From assembly GCA_026770585.1 (NCBI GenBank), contig MU646315.1:1086061-1099415 (forward strand): a stretch of DNA of 13,355 nucleotides, given 5' to 3'. The notes below the pieces were generated by a model. The model was given only the letters and a program-made list of their open reading frames with translations. It searched no databases and was not told the origin of the DNA. This DNA comes from Baffinella frigidus. Lineage: Eukaryota > Cryptophyceae > Cryptomonadales > Baffinellaceae. Shown in pieces: positions 1 to 6,235 of the stretch; the first letter of the stretch is position 1; every line of letters starts with the position of its first letter. The position numbers and the translations under genes are program-made.

Positions 1-46
1 TCTCTCTCTCTCTCTCTGTTTCTCCCTCTCCCTCTCCCTCCCCGTT
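1..46. repeat. CT microsatellite
   Basis: The sequence is almost pure TC dinucleotides, shading into CCCTCT units. It runs off the left edge of the window, so its full length is unknown. A longer CT tract lies near the right end (12866-13007). Confidence 0.95.
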
Positions 47-283
47 CATGACGCACCTTGATGTACGCCGCTAGCGACACAAGGTTGCTCTGCCAAGTCT
101 CCTCCTCCTCTGTCTCAGCGCCGAACCCCCCAAGCCCCGCCTCCCCCCACATGTGCTGCTCCACACCGCGTGCCCGGATCAGTCAAGAAGCGTAGCCGGA
201 TCAGTAGATCTTTGTGAGGCACGATACGGTTTAGTTGTACTCCCGCTTCCCCCCACCACACAGCGGACTACAAACGGATTTCT
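47..283. other. No gene recognised; possible foldback fragment
   Basis: No convincing coding frame is visible. A short direct repeat CCGGATCAGT occurs at about 175 and 198. The stretch around 231-275 (GTTGTACTC, then CCACACAGCGGACTAC) resembles the left arm of the foldback at 9077-9235 (GCTGTACTCCACACAGTGGGCTAC) and may be a decayed fragment of it. That similarity is partial and judged by eye. Confidence 0.3.
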
Positions 284-366
284 TGAATAACCCGGAGGTG
301 GATGGTCCATAGATCCTACGGTATGCAACACCGCCATACCGTAGGGACATAGGGGGGTTCCTCCGC
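284..366 (-). repeat. Diverged inverted copy of the 203-bp tandem unit, with hairpin
   Basis: Read on the minus strand, this stretch matches the core of the array at 7200-7827. Shared blocks are GAATAACC, CCTACGGTATGC, CCGTAGG-ACATAGG and GTTTCCTACGG-like ends, with a roughly 12-base insertion here. The insertion places CCTACGGTATG (315-325) opposite its perfect reverse complement (335-345), giving an 11-bp stem with a 9-base loop. The weaker pairing continues outward to roughly 295/364. It shows that the unit is dispersed, not confined to the tandem array. Confidence 0.6.
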
Positions 367-574
367 CTACAGATAATGTAACGGCAAGTCCATCAAATTG
401 GGCCAAAAATGTCCGCTGTGTGGCATGTGCTCCACAACGCATCGCGAATTCGTAAGACAGCCCCACGTGAAAGAAGTTGTTCGTTTCGTCAACCCCGATC
501 GGTGCACGGGGGTCGCCGGAAACGGGATTTGCAAAAGAGTAATGTCCTTCACTTCGGAAAGATGGTGGCGGAGT

Positions 575-955
575 CAGGGTTTATGGTTCAGGGTTTGGGG
601 TTTAGGGTTTAGGGTTTAGGTTAGGGTTTAGGGTTTAGGGTTCAGAGTTCAGGGTTTAGGGGTCAGGGGCTAGGGTTGAGGGGTTTGGGGTTTATGGTTC
701 AGGGTCTAGGGTTTAGGGTCTAGGGTCTAGGGTCTAGGGTTTGGGGTCTAGGGTTTAGGGTCTAGGGTTTAGGGTCTTGGGTTTAGGGTTTAGGGTTTAG
801 GGTTCAGGGTTTAGGGTTTAGGGATGAGGTTTTAGGGTTTATAGTCTTGGGGTTTAGGGGTTAGGGTTCAGTGAGGCGGGGGGGGTTCAGGGTTGAGGGT
901 TGAGGGTTTGGGGTTTAGGGTTTGGGGTTTAGGGTTTAGGGTTTAGTGAGGTGTG
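575..955 (+). repeat. Degenerate interstitial telomere-like tract (TTTAGGG)
   Basis: About 380 bases are built from TTTAGGG heptamers in the G-rich orientation, mixed with TTCAGGG, GTCTAGGG and TTTGGGG variants. A block near 700-770 is dominated by alternating GTCTAGGG and TTTAGGG. Perfect runs are only a few units long, as expected for an old interstitial tract rather than an active chromosome end. A non-repetitive gap at 956-1038 separates it from the next tract. Confidence 0.93.
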
Positions 956-1038
956 GGGGGGAGAGGGGCGGCACTCGGAGTTCAGGATTTGGAGATTCAA
1001 TTGCTGTTTCACTGAACGTGCGTCGCTGCACCTGGGCC

Positions 1039-1213
1039 AGGGTTTAGGGTTTAGGGTTTAGGGTTTAGGGTTCAGGGTTTAGGGTTTTGGGTTTAGGGTT
1101 TAGGGTTAGGGTTTGGGGTGTGGGGTTTGGGATTTAGGGTTTAGGGTTTGGGTTTAGAGTTTGGGGTTTGGTGTTTAGAGTTCAGGGTTTGGGATTCAGG
1201 GGTTAGTGGTTAC
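1039..1213 (+). repeat. Interstitial telomere-like tract, second block
   Basis: It opens with four to five perfect TTTAGGG units (from 1039) and then decays into TTTGGGG, TTTAGAG and TTCAGGG variants. The orientation is the same as the block at 575-955. Confidence 0.93.
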
Positions 1214-1274
1214 CCGTCTTCTTGTTGACTCCTCTTCTCTTGCGTCGGGTAGTAGTGCCAATGCGCGCTGCATA

Positions 1275-1568
1275 AAGTCAAGACGTTAGAGTCAAGACTC
1301 AAGACTCAAGACTGCATAGCGTCAAGACTTTAAAGTTAAAGGTCAAGAAATAGAGTGAAGACTTTACATTCAAGACTCAAGATTCAAGACTGCATAGAAT
1401 CAAGATTTGAGAGCCAATAGTCAAGGCATAGAGTCAAAAATTTAGAGTCAACAGTCAAGACTCTATAGGTCAAACCATAGAGTCAAGACTGCATAGAGCC
1501 AAAACATAGCGTCAAGAGTCAAGACTGCATAGGTCAAGACATAGTGTCACGACATAGAGTCAAGATAG
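1275..1568 (+). repeat. Degenerate minisatellite of GTCAAGACT / GCATAGA units
   Basis: Nearly 300 bases are composed of irregular repetitions of AGTCAAGACT joined by CATAGA or GCATAGA, with frequent substitutions and small indels. The plus strand is strongly purine-rich and adenine-rich, so there is clear strand asymmetry. Reading frames in it are broken and it shares no units with the telomere-like DNA next to it. Confidence 0.9.
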
Positions 1569-1569
1569 A

Positions 1570-1591
1570 CTCCGCACCGGAAGGTGCGGAG
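1570..1591. other. Perfect 9-bp hairpin with GGAA loop
   Basis: CTCCGCACC (1570-1578) and GGTGCGGAG (1583-1591) are perfect reverse complements around the tetraloop GGAA, which fits the GNRA class. It sits directly at the end of the minisatellite. No RNA family was recognised around it, so a function as RNA is only a possibility. Confidence 0.5.
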
Positions 1592-1615
1592 GCTCATGCA
1601 GACCGGGGTGTATTT

Positions 1616-1672
1616 ATTGGACGTGCCCGGTACTAAAATTGGACACGGCAGTACTAAATTAGGACGCGACTG
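1616..1672. repeat. Short tandem repeat, about 22-bp period, 2.6 units
   Basis: Units ATTGGACGTGCCCGGTACTAAA (split as 1616-1626 and 1627-1637), ATTGGACACGGCAGTACTAAA-like (1638-1658) and TTAGGACGCGACTG (1659-1672) align end to end. Confidence 0.7.
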
Positions 1673-1679
1673 TTTTTTG

Positions 1680-2200
1680 TTCAGGTCGTGAGTAAATGGA
1701 GGTTCGTAACAAGACTTTACGCGTGGAAAAACAGGACATCCAGATCAGCGTACGCCAGGCCCTGGGTTATAGGGTACCCCTCACGTGACCAGTAGGCTCG
1801 TACACCCTATGGTAGGGCGCTAGGACCTGCCTAGGGCGACTTAGGGTGAAAATTCACCCTATGGGCAATTCAGGGATAGGGTACAGCACTGGAACCTCGG
1901 GGGCACGCTGCAGAGAGTGAAGACGTTACGCGTGGACGAAAAATGCGTTCTTAGCTGATACACTCGTTGGAAACGTAACACATGCAGCACTGCACACCGA
2001 AGCGCCCTACAGAATGCAGAAACTAGGTCAGTGACGGAGTCCAAGCGTAGTGAACGTTTGCTATATTAGCTTCTATTTGTGGCATGTACCCGAGACGACT
2101 TAAACCGCCTTTTATGCTATCTCCTAATGGTGAATTTCCCCAGATTTCTCTATCTTAGGTTCGGCATAGCTTTATTGTAGGAGAAGCCCCACCCCAAGAT
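1680..2200. other. No gene recognised
   Basis: No coding frame is persuasive here. Small structures are present: a repeated motif AAGACTTTACGCGTGGA (from 1711) and AAGACGTTACGCGTGGA (from 1920), and a near-palindrome TAGGGTGAA / TTCACCCTA at 1842-1861. The short open frame on the minus strand at 1859-2044 lacks any recognisable domain. Confidence 0.4.
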
Positions 2201-2241
2201 AGGATGGGGTCCAAGAAACCAAAGAGCAACCACCGTCAACC

Positions 2242-2378
2242 AAGCTCTGTCTCAGTCTATTTGGGCTCACCAGTTTGGTGGGCCCGGGCTCTTTTCCACT
2301 TCAAAGTTGACAGATTTGTACCGCACACCCACCATGTCAACTTGAGAATAATCGGTCAACCCAAGAGTGAGGCGCTAG
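2242..2378 (-). mobile_element. Foldback element, family A (inverted copy)
   Basis: This is the reverse complement of the element at 6740-6880, matching along nearly its whole length. Terminal inverted repeats are AGCTCTGTCTCAG at the left and a decayed GAGTGAGGCGCTAG at the right. Inside are the shared GGTACAAA..CGTCAACTTTG core (minus strand, 2302-2322) and a short palindrome around CACCAGTTTGGTG. At about 140 bp and with no coding capacity it resembles a MITE. The parent transposase is not in the window. Confidence 0.75.
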
Positions 2379-2407
2379 TCAACCCACAGAACCCTGAGGT
2401 AGAGAGA

Positions 2408-2451
2408 AGAGGGCTCTGAAAGTCAAAGGAGAGGGCCCTGAAAGTCAGAGG
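2408..2451. repeat. 22-bp tandem duplication
   Basis: AGAGGGCTCTGAAAGTCAAAGG-type units occur twice in immediate succession (2408-2429 and 2430-2451), differing at two positions. Confidence 0.8.
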
Positions 2452-2569
2452 ACTTTTCGATGTACCCAGTTTCGGGCTGAGCCCCCCGCAAACCGGCCGT
2501 TGAAGCTTGGGAGGTGACTGGCAGCAGGACCCCAATAGCCCGTAACCCCTAAAACACTCTGAGCAGAGC

Positions 2570-2806
2570 AAAACACAATCCGTCGCTCTCGTGAGGCTCT
2601 GATCGAGATTTAATCCGGACGAGTATTCATAACGAATACGATTTCGGGGATCTCCGATTCGATTTTGGTGTATCTTGAGGCTCTAAATGAAGTCTAGATA
2701 GACAACTGTCTTATTTATATCCCTTAAGATACACCAAAATCGTATTCATTATGAATACTCGGCGGGATTAGATTCCCGCAACTGTATCAGGCAACGCCTA
2801 ACCACT
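2570..2806 (+). repeat. Host repeat X, copy 1, split by a foldback element
   Basis: Positions 2570-2610 (AAACACAATCCG, CTCTCGTGAGGCTC, CGAGATT) and 2771-2806 (GATTCCCGCAACTGT, GCCTAACC) together match 3329-3424 of the window with the element at 2611-2770 removed. The nature of repeat X is unknown. No reading frame or tRNA-like promoter is convincing in it. Confidence 0.65.
2611..2770. mobile_element. Foldback element, family B, with GATT target duplication
   Basis: The arms begin TAATCC and end GGATTA. Next to them GAGTATTCATAACGAATACG (2621-2640) pairs with GTATTCATTATGAATACTC near 2740-2759, followed by TTGGTGTATCTT against AAGATACACCAA. The left arm has about 21 extra bases. The flanks are GATT at 2607-2610 and GATT at 2771-2774, while the paralogous site at 3366-3369 has a single GATT with no element. 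This is good evidence of insertion with a 4-bp duplication. It has no coding capacity. The termini resemble those of the element at 3425-3557. Confidence 0.85.
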
Positions 2807-2807
2807 C

Positions 2808-3027
2808 GAGAATGCTAGAGGGGCCTATTTACATGTGGGGCTGTAAAACTTTGTACCAGGATAAGGTGCTCCAACCTCGTTACCGGGCTAACCAGGGCTT
2901 CAGTGGCTCCAAGGGCAATGGAAGTTACCACACAAATGCTACACATAAAACTATCTTTCAAATAGGCCCCTCTTGCATTTTAAATGGGCCCCTCTTGCGT
3001 TTTAAATAGGCCCCTCTTGCATTCTTG
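2808..3027. mobile_element. Foldback element, family C, with amplified right end
   Basis: AATGCTAGAG-GGGCCTATTT at 2811-2830 is the reverse complement, with one mismatch, of AAATAGGCCC-CTCTTGCATT at 2960-2979, and the outermost bases AGAATG / CATTCT also pair with the last copy. The right terminus is present three times in tandem with an exact 22-bp period (2960-2981, 2982-3003, 3004-3025), but only once at the left end. No clear target duplication was seen. Confidence 0.75.
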
Positions 3028-3095
3028 TGTGGAAAGTCATCAGATAAGTGACTAGAGATATCTCTGGATCCGGCGGTTGGTCGTCGTCAGCGCTA

Positions 3096-3270
3096 GAGCG
3101 CTGTGCAGAGAAGTTGGTCACCGAAAAATGGAAAAAAGGGAAAATTGGAGCCATTTATTTTGTCCACTTTTGAGAAATTCATGGTACTAAATTTCTCAAA
3201 AGTTGACAAAATGGCTCCAATTTCTCGATTTTCCATTATTTCACGTGGCCAACTTCTCTGCACAGCGCTC
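3096..3270. mobile_element. Foldback element, family D, TA-flanked (Stowaway-like form)
   Basis: Arms of about 80 bp pair almost end to end: GAGCGCTGTGCAGAGAAGTT at the left and its reverse complement AACTTCTCTGCACAGCGCTC at the right, then ATTGGAGCCAT / ATGGCTCCAAT and TTTTGAGAAATT / AATTTCTCAAAA around a small loop. The flanks are TA at 3094-3095 and 3271-3272. TA duplication with long arms and no coding capacity is the form known for Tc1/mariner-derived MITEs. Assignment to that superfamily is inference. Relatives are at 6235-6333 and 8326-8585. Confidence 0.85.
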
Positions 3271-3328
3271 TAAGGAGGCGCGGAGGGAACCTCCCGCCCG
3301 GAACCCAGCCCACGGGGCGGTCTGGGCG

Positions 3329-3572
3329 AAACCACAATACCTAGCTCTCACGAGGCTCCGACCGAGATTCCCGAGCAACTGTTGACTAAACCAGGCAGGG
3401 TTTTGACCAGGGTGGTGCCTAACCTTATCCGGGAACAACTATTCTTCTTTTAAAAAATCCGCACGAAAATTACCACACAATTGCTTCGGACGTCAGACCA
3501 GTTGTGTAGTAATTTTCATTGCCAGCTTTTAAAAGAAAAATACTTGTTCCCGGATAAAACCCGAGGAGGCTT
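3329..3572 (+). repeat. Host repeat X, copy 2, split by a foldback element
   Basis: From AACCACAAT, through CTCACGAGGCTCCGACCGAGATT, CCCGAGCAACTGT and GCCTAACC, this copy follows copy 1 at 2570-2806. It lacks the family B element at its GATT site (3366-3369). It carries a different element at AACC (3421-3424), where copy 1 reads straight through (GCCTAACC at 2798-2805). Confidence 0.65.
3425..3557. mobile_element. Foldback element related to family B, with AACC target duplication
   Basis: TTATCCGGGAACAA at 3425-3438 and TTGTTCCCGGATAA at 3544-3557 are perfect 14-bp terminal inverted repeats. Pairing continues inward through TCTTTTAAAA / TTTTAAAAGA and AAAATTACCACACAA / TTGTGTAGTAATTTT. The flanks AACC (3421-3424) and AACC (3558-3561) are a 4-bp target duplication. 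The ends (TTATCCGGGAACAAGTATT when read from the right) resemble those of the element at 2611-2770 (TAATCCGGACGAGTATTC), which also made a 4-bp duplication. They are probably mobilised by the same kind of transposase. Confidence 0.85.
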
Positions 3573-3621
3573 TGTACGAGGGACAGGATTGTTCAGTCAT
3601 CTGCGTTGTGCGGGGGGCTCT

Positions 3622-3775
3622 CCTGGCTCCGCCTCAATCTTGGGCTGACCGACTATTCTCAAGTTGACATGCTGGGCGTGTGGTACAAATCCGTCAACTT
3701 TGCAGCGGAAAAACGCCCGGGCCGGGTCACCAAATTGGTAATCTCGAATGAGACTCAGACAGAGGCAGAGCTAGG
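3622..3775 (+). mobile_element. Foldback element, family A
   Basis: It matches the copy at 6740-6880 in order: CTGGCTCCGCCTCA at the left, TGGGCTGACCGACTATTCTC, AGTTGACATGCTGGG, the core GGTACAAATCCGTCAACTTTG (3682-3702), TCACCAAATTGGTAA, and AGACAGAGGCAGAGCTAG at the right. AAGTTGAC at 3661 and GTCAACTT at 3693 form an inner inverted repeat. Open frames across it are a by-product of the repeat. Confidence 0.75.
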
Positions 3776-3784
3776 ACTCTTCCT

Positions 3785-3880
3785 AGCTCTTTCTCAGTTA
3801 ATATGGGATCTTCATTTGAAGAGACCGGAAGTTGATTTCCCTGTTTTGTGGTACAAGCCCGTCAACTTTGGGCGTGAAAA
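3785..3880 (+). mobile_element. Foldback element, family A, partial or rearranged copy
   Basis: It starts with CTAGCTCTTTCTCAG, the family A terminus, and contains the core GGTACAAGCCCGTCAACTTTG (3850-3870). The central GACATGCTGGG block and the right terminus are missing. It abuts the previous copy within 10 bases and forms the left border of the GC-rich block that follows. Confidence 0.6.
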
Positions 3881-4443
3881 CGATCGACATGTAGCGCCCA
3901 GATTAAGTGAGGCAGATCTAGCCCTCGCACCGATTCCGGAGTGAGCTGCCGCGACCCTTCGGGCCTGGCGAACGGTCGCCCAACATGGGGGAAACGCGCC
4001 TCTCCTTCAGCCCTCTCCTTCGGCCGGATACGATGCCCCTTCGGCCGCCCCCTCCGTTCCCCCACCCCATCCTCGTCCTCCACCACCTCCGCCACCTCCA
4101 CCGGCACCTCCGCCGGCACCTCCGCTGCAGTAGCCGCCTCTGCGTTCCAAACCTTCCCCGCCCCATTCCGAAAATTGGAGATCAGTGCTGCAAGCCCCCC
4201 CCCGCGGAGACCTTGCACATGCGGCGGTGTGTGTGGGGGCGTGCTGCTAGGAGGAGAAGAGCACACTGGATGCGCCCGCTTCCCGATCCCCCCGCTACAC
4301 ACCCCCAGCGCATCATAGCTGGGGTGCGAAAGCCCGTCTCGGAAGTGCCACGTTGGCGGGAGTTCGCCCGAGCGGGCGGAGCACCGCTGGACCGGCGGCC
4401 CCAGCAGCACTACCGCGAGCACGATCGTGCGCATCCACGTCAT
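3862..4443 (-). CDS. Hypothetical secreted or targeted protein (candidate, partial)
   Basis: The minus-strand frame is open from 4839 to 3862. I place the start at the ATG at 4443 (or 4434), because the protein then begins MTWMRTIVLAVVLLGPPVQRCSA, a classic signal peptide: charged start, 12-residue hydrophobic core, small-residue cleavage site CSA before RS. From 4443 the product is about 193 residues. LRGGG lies near residues 79-83. An E/V/P-rich acidic stretch covers about 108-126. A basic segment with the AT-hook-like core RGRPK follows near 131-135. LRGG just after targeting segments is something I recall from some algae with complex plastids; that link is a guess. The frame ends inside the family A fragment, so the true end may be lost. 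GT/AG sites could remove internal parts. GC-rich DNA gives chance open frames, and all plus-strand frames are also partly open, so confidence is low. Confidence 0.3.
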   Translation of the reverse strand: MTWMRTIVLAVVLLGPPVQRCSARSGELPPTWHFRDGLSHPSYDALGVCSGGIGKRAHPVCSSPPSSTPPHTPPHVQGLRGGGLAALISNFRNGAGKVWNAEAATAAEVPAEVPVEVAEVVEDEDGVGERRGRPKGHRIRPKERAEGEARFPHVGRPFARPEGSRQLTPESVRGLDLPHLIWALHVDRFHAQS

Positions 4444-4856
4444 CGACCCCCCCCTCCAAAACCACCAACGTCCCCTTCGGCAAGCTGGTGTTTCTCGCAT
4501 GCCCCGCGTCCTGCATGCCCTTCGCCCCGGACAAGGAGCACCCGCCCGAAGAAAGAAGTCCGCGTCATTGCCGTCAGATCGAGCGTCTGGTGAAGGATGA
4601 GCTGCGGGGCACTCGGAATCCGCGGCTGGATCTGCGGCCCGGTGGGCTGGCTCATCGCCCGCCCCCGACACGACCATGTGAGGCGAGCCCTTACTCCATG
4701 GTCCCTTCACCCCCGCCCGACTTTCTTGCTCTCCTTTCTCTCCTGCACGCCCGCTGCCAGCCAGTCCCGCCTGCAAAGTTGGGGGCAAGAGGAGGGATGT
4801 TGGGAAGGAGGAGGAAGAACAGAGCAGAGGGCAGGACACACACCCGCGGGCCCCAC

Positions 4857-4885
4857 GTCAACTTTTTCGCGGGCCCAAAGTTGAC
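4857..4885. other. GTCAACTTT / AAAGTTGAC inverted repeat
   Basis: GTCAACTTT (4857-4865) and AAAGTTGAC (4877-4885) form a perfect 9-bp stem, followed by two more TTGAC/GTCAA words up to about 4910. The GTCAACTTT word is the end of the conserved core seen in foldback families. It borders the GC-rich block on the right, as the family A fragment does on the left. Confidence 0.5.
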
Positions 4886-5060
4886 AACTTTTGGAGTGTC
4901 AAATTGACTTTTGGCGAGGCTAGAGGAGGGGGGAGGGAGGAGTCTTTTGATCCCAGCGGCGCCTGTACGCTCCCGTCGCTTGCCGAAGGCGTGCGACCGT
5001 CGAGACTACGCCCCCCCCTGGCGGGTGAAACAGCTTTGGTGCGGGGCGGTGCTCGGAGAT

Positions 5061-5258
5061 ATGGCGTCCAACCCCTCCGGCGCGCAGCGCGCTGCGGAGG
5101 CTCGGGCCGAGTGGGTACGGAAAATCTGCGCACCCCCCCGCCCACCCGGTCCAGCCGAATGGTCCTATGCGATATGGTCCTACTGGGAACCTGTGTGGGA
5201 ATGTCTGTCTGCCCGGATCCTCCCCCAGGCATGGAACGACCGCGCTGTTCCCGATTAG
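5061..5258 (+). CDS. Hypothetical 65-residue protein or terminal gene piece
   Basis: The ATG at 5061 has G at -3 and G at +4, a favourable context for eukaryotic initiation. The product begins MASNPSGAQRAAEARAEW and ends AWNDRAVPD. AATAAA follows the stop by 17 bases, as expected for a 3' end. A possible intron of 114 nt starts with GTACGG at 5115 and ends CCTCCCCCAG at 5228. It is a multiple of three, so the frame is the same spliced or unspliced. The frame is also open upstream to an earlier ATG at 4911, so this could be the last part of a longer protein. No family recognised. Confidence 0.3.
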   Translation: MASNPSGAQRAAEARAEWVRKICAPPRPPGPAEWSYAIWSYWEPVWECLSARILPQAWNDRAVPD

Positions 5259-5275
5259 GCGCCCAGGGAGCAAGC

Positions 5276-5281
5276 AATAAA
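5276..5281 (+). promoter_or_regulatory. Possible polyadenylation signal AATAAA
   Basis: AATAAA lies 17 bases after the stop codon of the ORF at 5061-5258 in an otherwise GC-rich setting, where the hexamer is unlikely by chance. Whether this organism uses AATAAA is unknown. Confidence 0.35.
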
Positions 5282-5349
5282 CACAGCCTTCAAGAACAGG
5301 GTGCCCAGGTGTTCAGCTGCCGAATAATCTCGCTCGACAATGCCCGTGA

Positions 5350-5455
5350 ACCCTGCACCCTGAAACATAAACCCTAAACCCTGAACCCGAACACCCTAAC
5401 ACCCTAGACGCTCATCCCCAAACCCTCAGCCCCAATCCCTAAACGGTAATCCCGA
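5350..5455 (-). repeat. Degenerate telomere-like tract, C-rich orientation
   Basis: CCCTGAAACATAAACCCTAA, then CCCTGAA, CACCCTAA, CCCCAAA and CCCTAAA words are present. This is the same family as 575-1213 but inverted and more decayed. Confidence 0.85.
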
Positions 5456-5461
5456 AAGCAG

Positions 5462-5548
5462 GTGATAGTGCTGCCGTACAGTATCCTGGTGGTGCACAAG
5501 CGGTCGTCGGACGTCGCCTTGCGAATCGATCTCGTCACTCGGATGCGG
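5462..5548 (+). pseudogene. Exon-like coding piece of unknown gene
   Basis: Directly after the telomere-like tract, AAAGCAG could serve as a 3' splice site, and a frame follows reading VIVLPYSILVVHKRSSDVAL then RIDLVTRMR, up to ATGCGG followed by GTAAAG, a good 5' splice site. The alternation of hydrophobic and charged residues looks like real protein (strand, loop, helix). After GTAAAG the frame soon becomes proline-rich and stops. The acceptor has a poor pyrimidine tract. The minus strand is also open through 5426-5851, which weakens the case. I do not recognise the family. Confidence 0.3.
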
Positions 5549-5762
5549 GTAAAGCCGGCGTGCTTTCCTTGTTTTCAACCCCCTCCCACATTTCACGTCG
5601 CGCATCGCTGAACTGAGAAAAGGAGATGGTGTTGGAACCTTGCGAGACCCTCTTGCACTTCGCCTCTCCACCCCACCTCCCCCTGACACCGCCAATTTCC
5701 CCACCAAGTGGACCTCTTCGCCTCGTTCGGTCAACTCCGAAGGCTGGCTTCTGGAAAATATT

Positions 5763-5877
5763 TGTAAAGCGGCTCTTCTGATACAAATCATAAAACCCAC
5801 CTCCTTTAAAATGTCGAAATGACTCAAGTTCGGTAGGAAATCAGTTGGCATGTGTATCAGAACACAGCCGCTTTACA
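5763..5877. mobile_element. Foldback element, family E
   Basis: TGTAAAGCGGCT..TTCTGATACA at 5763-5784 pairs with TGTATCAGAA..AGCCGCTTTACA at 5852-5877, with a 2- to 3-base bulge. The interior of about 65 bases is unpaired and has no coding potential. No matching flanks were found. The sequence just right of it, GATCTATTCC, recurs just right of the paired arm of the next element (6078-6088, GATCTATTTCC). Confidence 0.7.
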
Positions 5878-5971
5878 GATCTATTCCTAGGGACCCCCAC
5901 TTTCAATACGGCAGCTTCTTGCCGATGGTAATTCTATAAATGCGTTTTGTGAGCATTTGACCACTACGGTA

Positions 5972-6076
5972 AGTAACTCGTGCTGGTCCAATTGTAAAAC
6001 CCACGGGCTTTTACAAAGGAATCGGAGTGTTACAACTCCTGGGTTTTACTTTTTGAACCAGCACGAGTAGAGTTAC
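5972..6076. mobile_element. Foldback element, family F, between 16-bp direct repeats
   Basis: GTAACTCGTGCTGGT, then GTAAAACCCA at the left pair with TGGGTTTTAC, then ACCAGCACGAG and GAGTTAC at the right, with a few unpaired bases in each arm. Perfect direct repeats ATTTGACCACTACGGT lie outside at 5955-5970 and 6106-6121. Since this motif also occurs, slightly changed, near 6130 and 6341, the repeats may predate the insertion instead of being a target duplication. Confidence 0.7.
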
Positions 6077-6130
6077 GGATCTATTTCCGGTCCCTTTGAC
6101 TGTTAATTTGACCACTACGGTCAAACTTGA

Positions 6131-6235
6131 TTTGACCAGTACGGCGATCGGCAGGCGGCGAAGCTGGAGGTGACGACGCGCGTCAACGCCTCCAAGATCG
6201 AGCTGCTGTTCGAATCCAATTTCAGACCCTGTTAG
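6131..6235 (+). pseudogene. Coding-like module FDQYGD..AAKLEVTTRVNA, copy 1
   Basis: From TTTGACCAGTACGGC the frame reads FDQYGDRQAAKLEVTTRVNA, then SKIELLFESNFRPC and a TAG that belongs to the border of the family D foldback inserted at 6233. Compared with copy 2 at 6342, there is one extra codon (CGG) and the frame is otherwise kept. The changes TAC/TAT, GAG/GAA and CTG/CTC are synonymous. This is what duplicated coding sequence looks like. A stop just upstream (6128-6130) and the absence of ATG show it is an internal piece or exon. The predicted structure is helical and amphipathic. The family is not recognised. Confidence 0.4.

Noticed and set aside
3155-3225. GGAGCCATTTATTTTGTCC resembling a dinoflagellate spliced leader
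   Set aside because: The match is limited to GCCATTT. The remainder differs, and the stretch is an arm of a foldback element.
3606-3944. Plus-strand open frame of 112 codons
   Set aside because: It is made of two copies of the family A foldback, whose other copies have stops in this frame, so it is a shadow of a repeat.
4353-4907. Plus-strand open frame of 184 codons opposite the candidate secreted protein
   Set aside because: It has some protein-like stretches (VPFGKLVFLACP, IERLVKDELRGTRNP) but no recognisable domain and a low-complexity proline-rich tail. GC-rich DNA leaves several frames open. It remains an alternative if RNA shows plus-strand transcription.
5426-5851. Minus-strand open frame of 141 codons
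   Set aside because: It runs through a foldback arm and the telomere-like border and is opposite the exon-like piece at 5462. No domain is visible.
6208-6217. GTTCGAATCC, a match to the tRNA B-box / T-arm
   Set aside because: There is no acceptor stem, D-arm or anticodon arm at proper spacing, and the word lies within the coding-like module copy 1.
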